Shown here piece by piece: positions 63,966-64,000 of a stretch of DNA of 64,000 nucleotides. Each line of letters opens with the position of its first letter. The first letter of the stretch is position 1. Below the pieces are notes generated by a model, which saw nothing but the letters and a program-made list of their open reading frames with translations, did no database searches and was not told the origin of the DNA. The position numbers and the translations under genes were made by a program. The stretch covers positions 42,996 through 106,995 of the forward strand of contig CANIHD010000010.1 in the NCBI GenBank assembly GCA_947467345.1. Direction: 5' to 3'. The stretch comes from Alphaproteobacteria bacterium (GTDB taxonomy: Bacteria > Pseudomonadota > Alphaproteobacteria > Micropepsales > Micropepsaceae).

Positions 63966-64000
63966 ATGGAAAAACCGTCTGGAAAGCAGCCGATCAAAAA
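63966..64000 (+). CDS. Possible start of a gene running out of the window
   Basis: An ATG followed by codons for EKPSGKQPIK stays open to the last base. The upstream palindrome and TATAAT sequence are compatible with a promoter region, but there is no clear Shine-Dalgarno sequence. Eleven codons are too few to identify a product. Confidence 0.25.
   Translation, partial: MEKPSGKQPIK

Overview
The window is a chromosomal segment of a GC-rich alphaproteobacterium. The evidence is the gene content: fliX, a 2-oxoglutarate dehydrogenase operon joined to sucCD, the hemC-hemD-hemX-like-hemY cluster divergent from tsaD, a 180-kDa class NAD-glutamate dehydrogenase, phaR/phaAB, ccmABCDG, acnA followed by a DUF1223 gene, and a DksA with a cysteine-poor zinc finger. 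A Rhizomicrobium/Caulobacter-like lineage is likely, but genus cannot be fixed from sequence alone. Almost everything is core metabolism. No prophage, transposase, CRISPR array, rRNA or tRNA was seen. No stretch over 300 bases lacks a gene.

Region by region. 1-1652: end of proA, nadD, rsfS, rlmH. 1750-5524: remains of a flagellar locus (fliX, dksA, flgH, flgA, flgG, a piece of flgF, a piece of a TPR protein). This locus looks damaged: flgH is frameshifted at an 8-T run, and flgF and the TPR gene are both cut at one junction near 5250-5280. 5536-12985: minus-strand envelope block gpmI-envC-S41-S41-polysaccharide deacetylase-rppH. 13061-21392: GNAT acetyltransferase, lpdA, sucB, sucA, sucD, sucC. 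21514-25834: hemY, hemX-like, hemD, hemC, facing tsaD. 27038-29734: a 42-residue membrane peptide, xth, a CYTH-CHAD protein. 29843-34786: NAD-glutamate dehydrogenase. 34865-38632: membrane protein, DEDDh exonuclease, DUF985 cupin, DUF4908-like protein, enoyl-CoA hydratase. 38792-42373: acnA and DUF1223. 42485-47326: small hypothetical gene, PAS-GGDEF-EAL protein with a frameshifted tail, MFS transporter, and an aminotransferase broken by an in-frame stop. 47570-50003: PepSY protein, response regulator, histidine kinase. 50017-52745: PHA repressor and phaAB. 52749-55544: ccmABCDG. 55613-60254: small proline-rich protein, MarR regulator, ispZ/yciB, ftsY, mtaB, dapF. 60376-64000: prolyl oligopeptidase and a tandem pair of unrecognised membrane proteins.

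The genes link central carbon flow (aconitase, 2-oxoglutarate dehydrogenase, succinyl-CoA synthetase, glutamate dehydrogenase), haem synthesis and cytochrome c maturation, storage polymer synthesis, and envelope turnover. The most informative part is the set of lesions: one multi-gene deletion junction and three point lesions (flgH, the EAL gene, the aminotransferase). These indicate recent loss of motility and gene decay, or base errors in the assembly; reads would decide. Three families of intergenic palindromic repeats sit between genes. I found no clear new multi-gene system. The best candidates for undescribed biology are the tandem membrane paralogs at 62622-63841 and the 42-residue membrane peptide at 27038.
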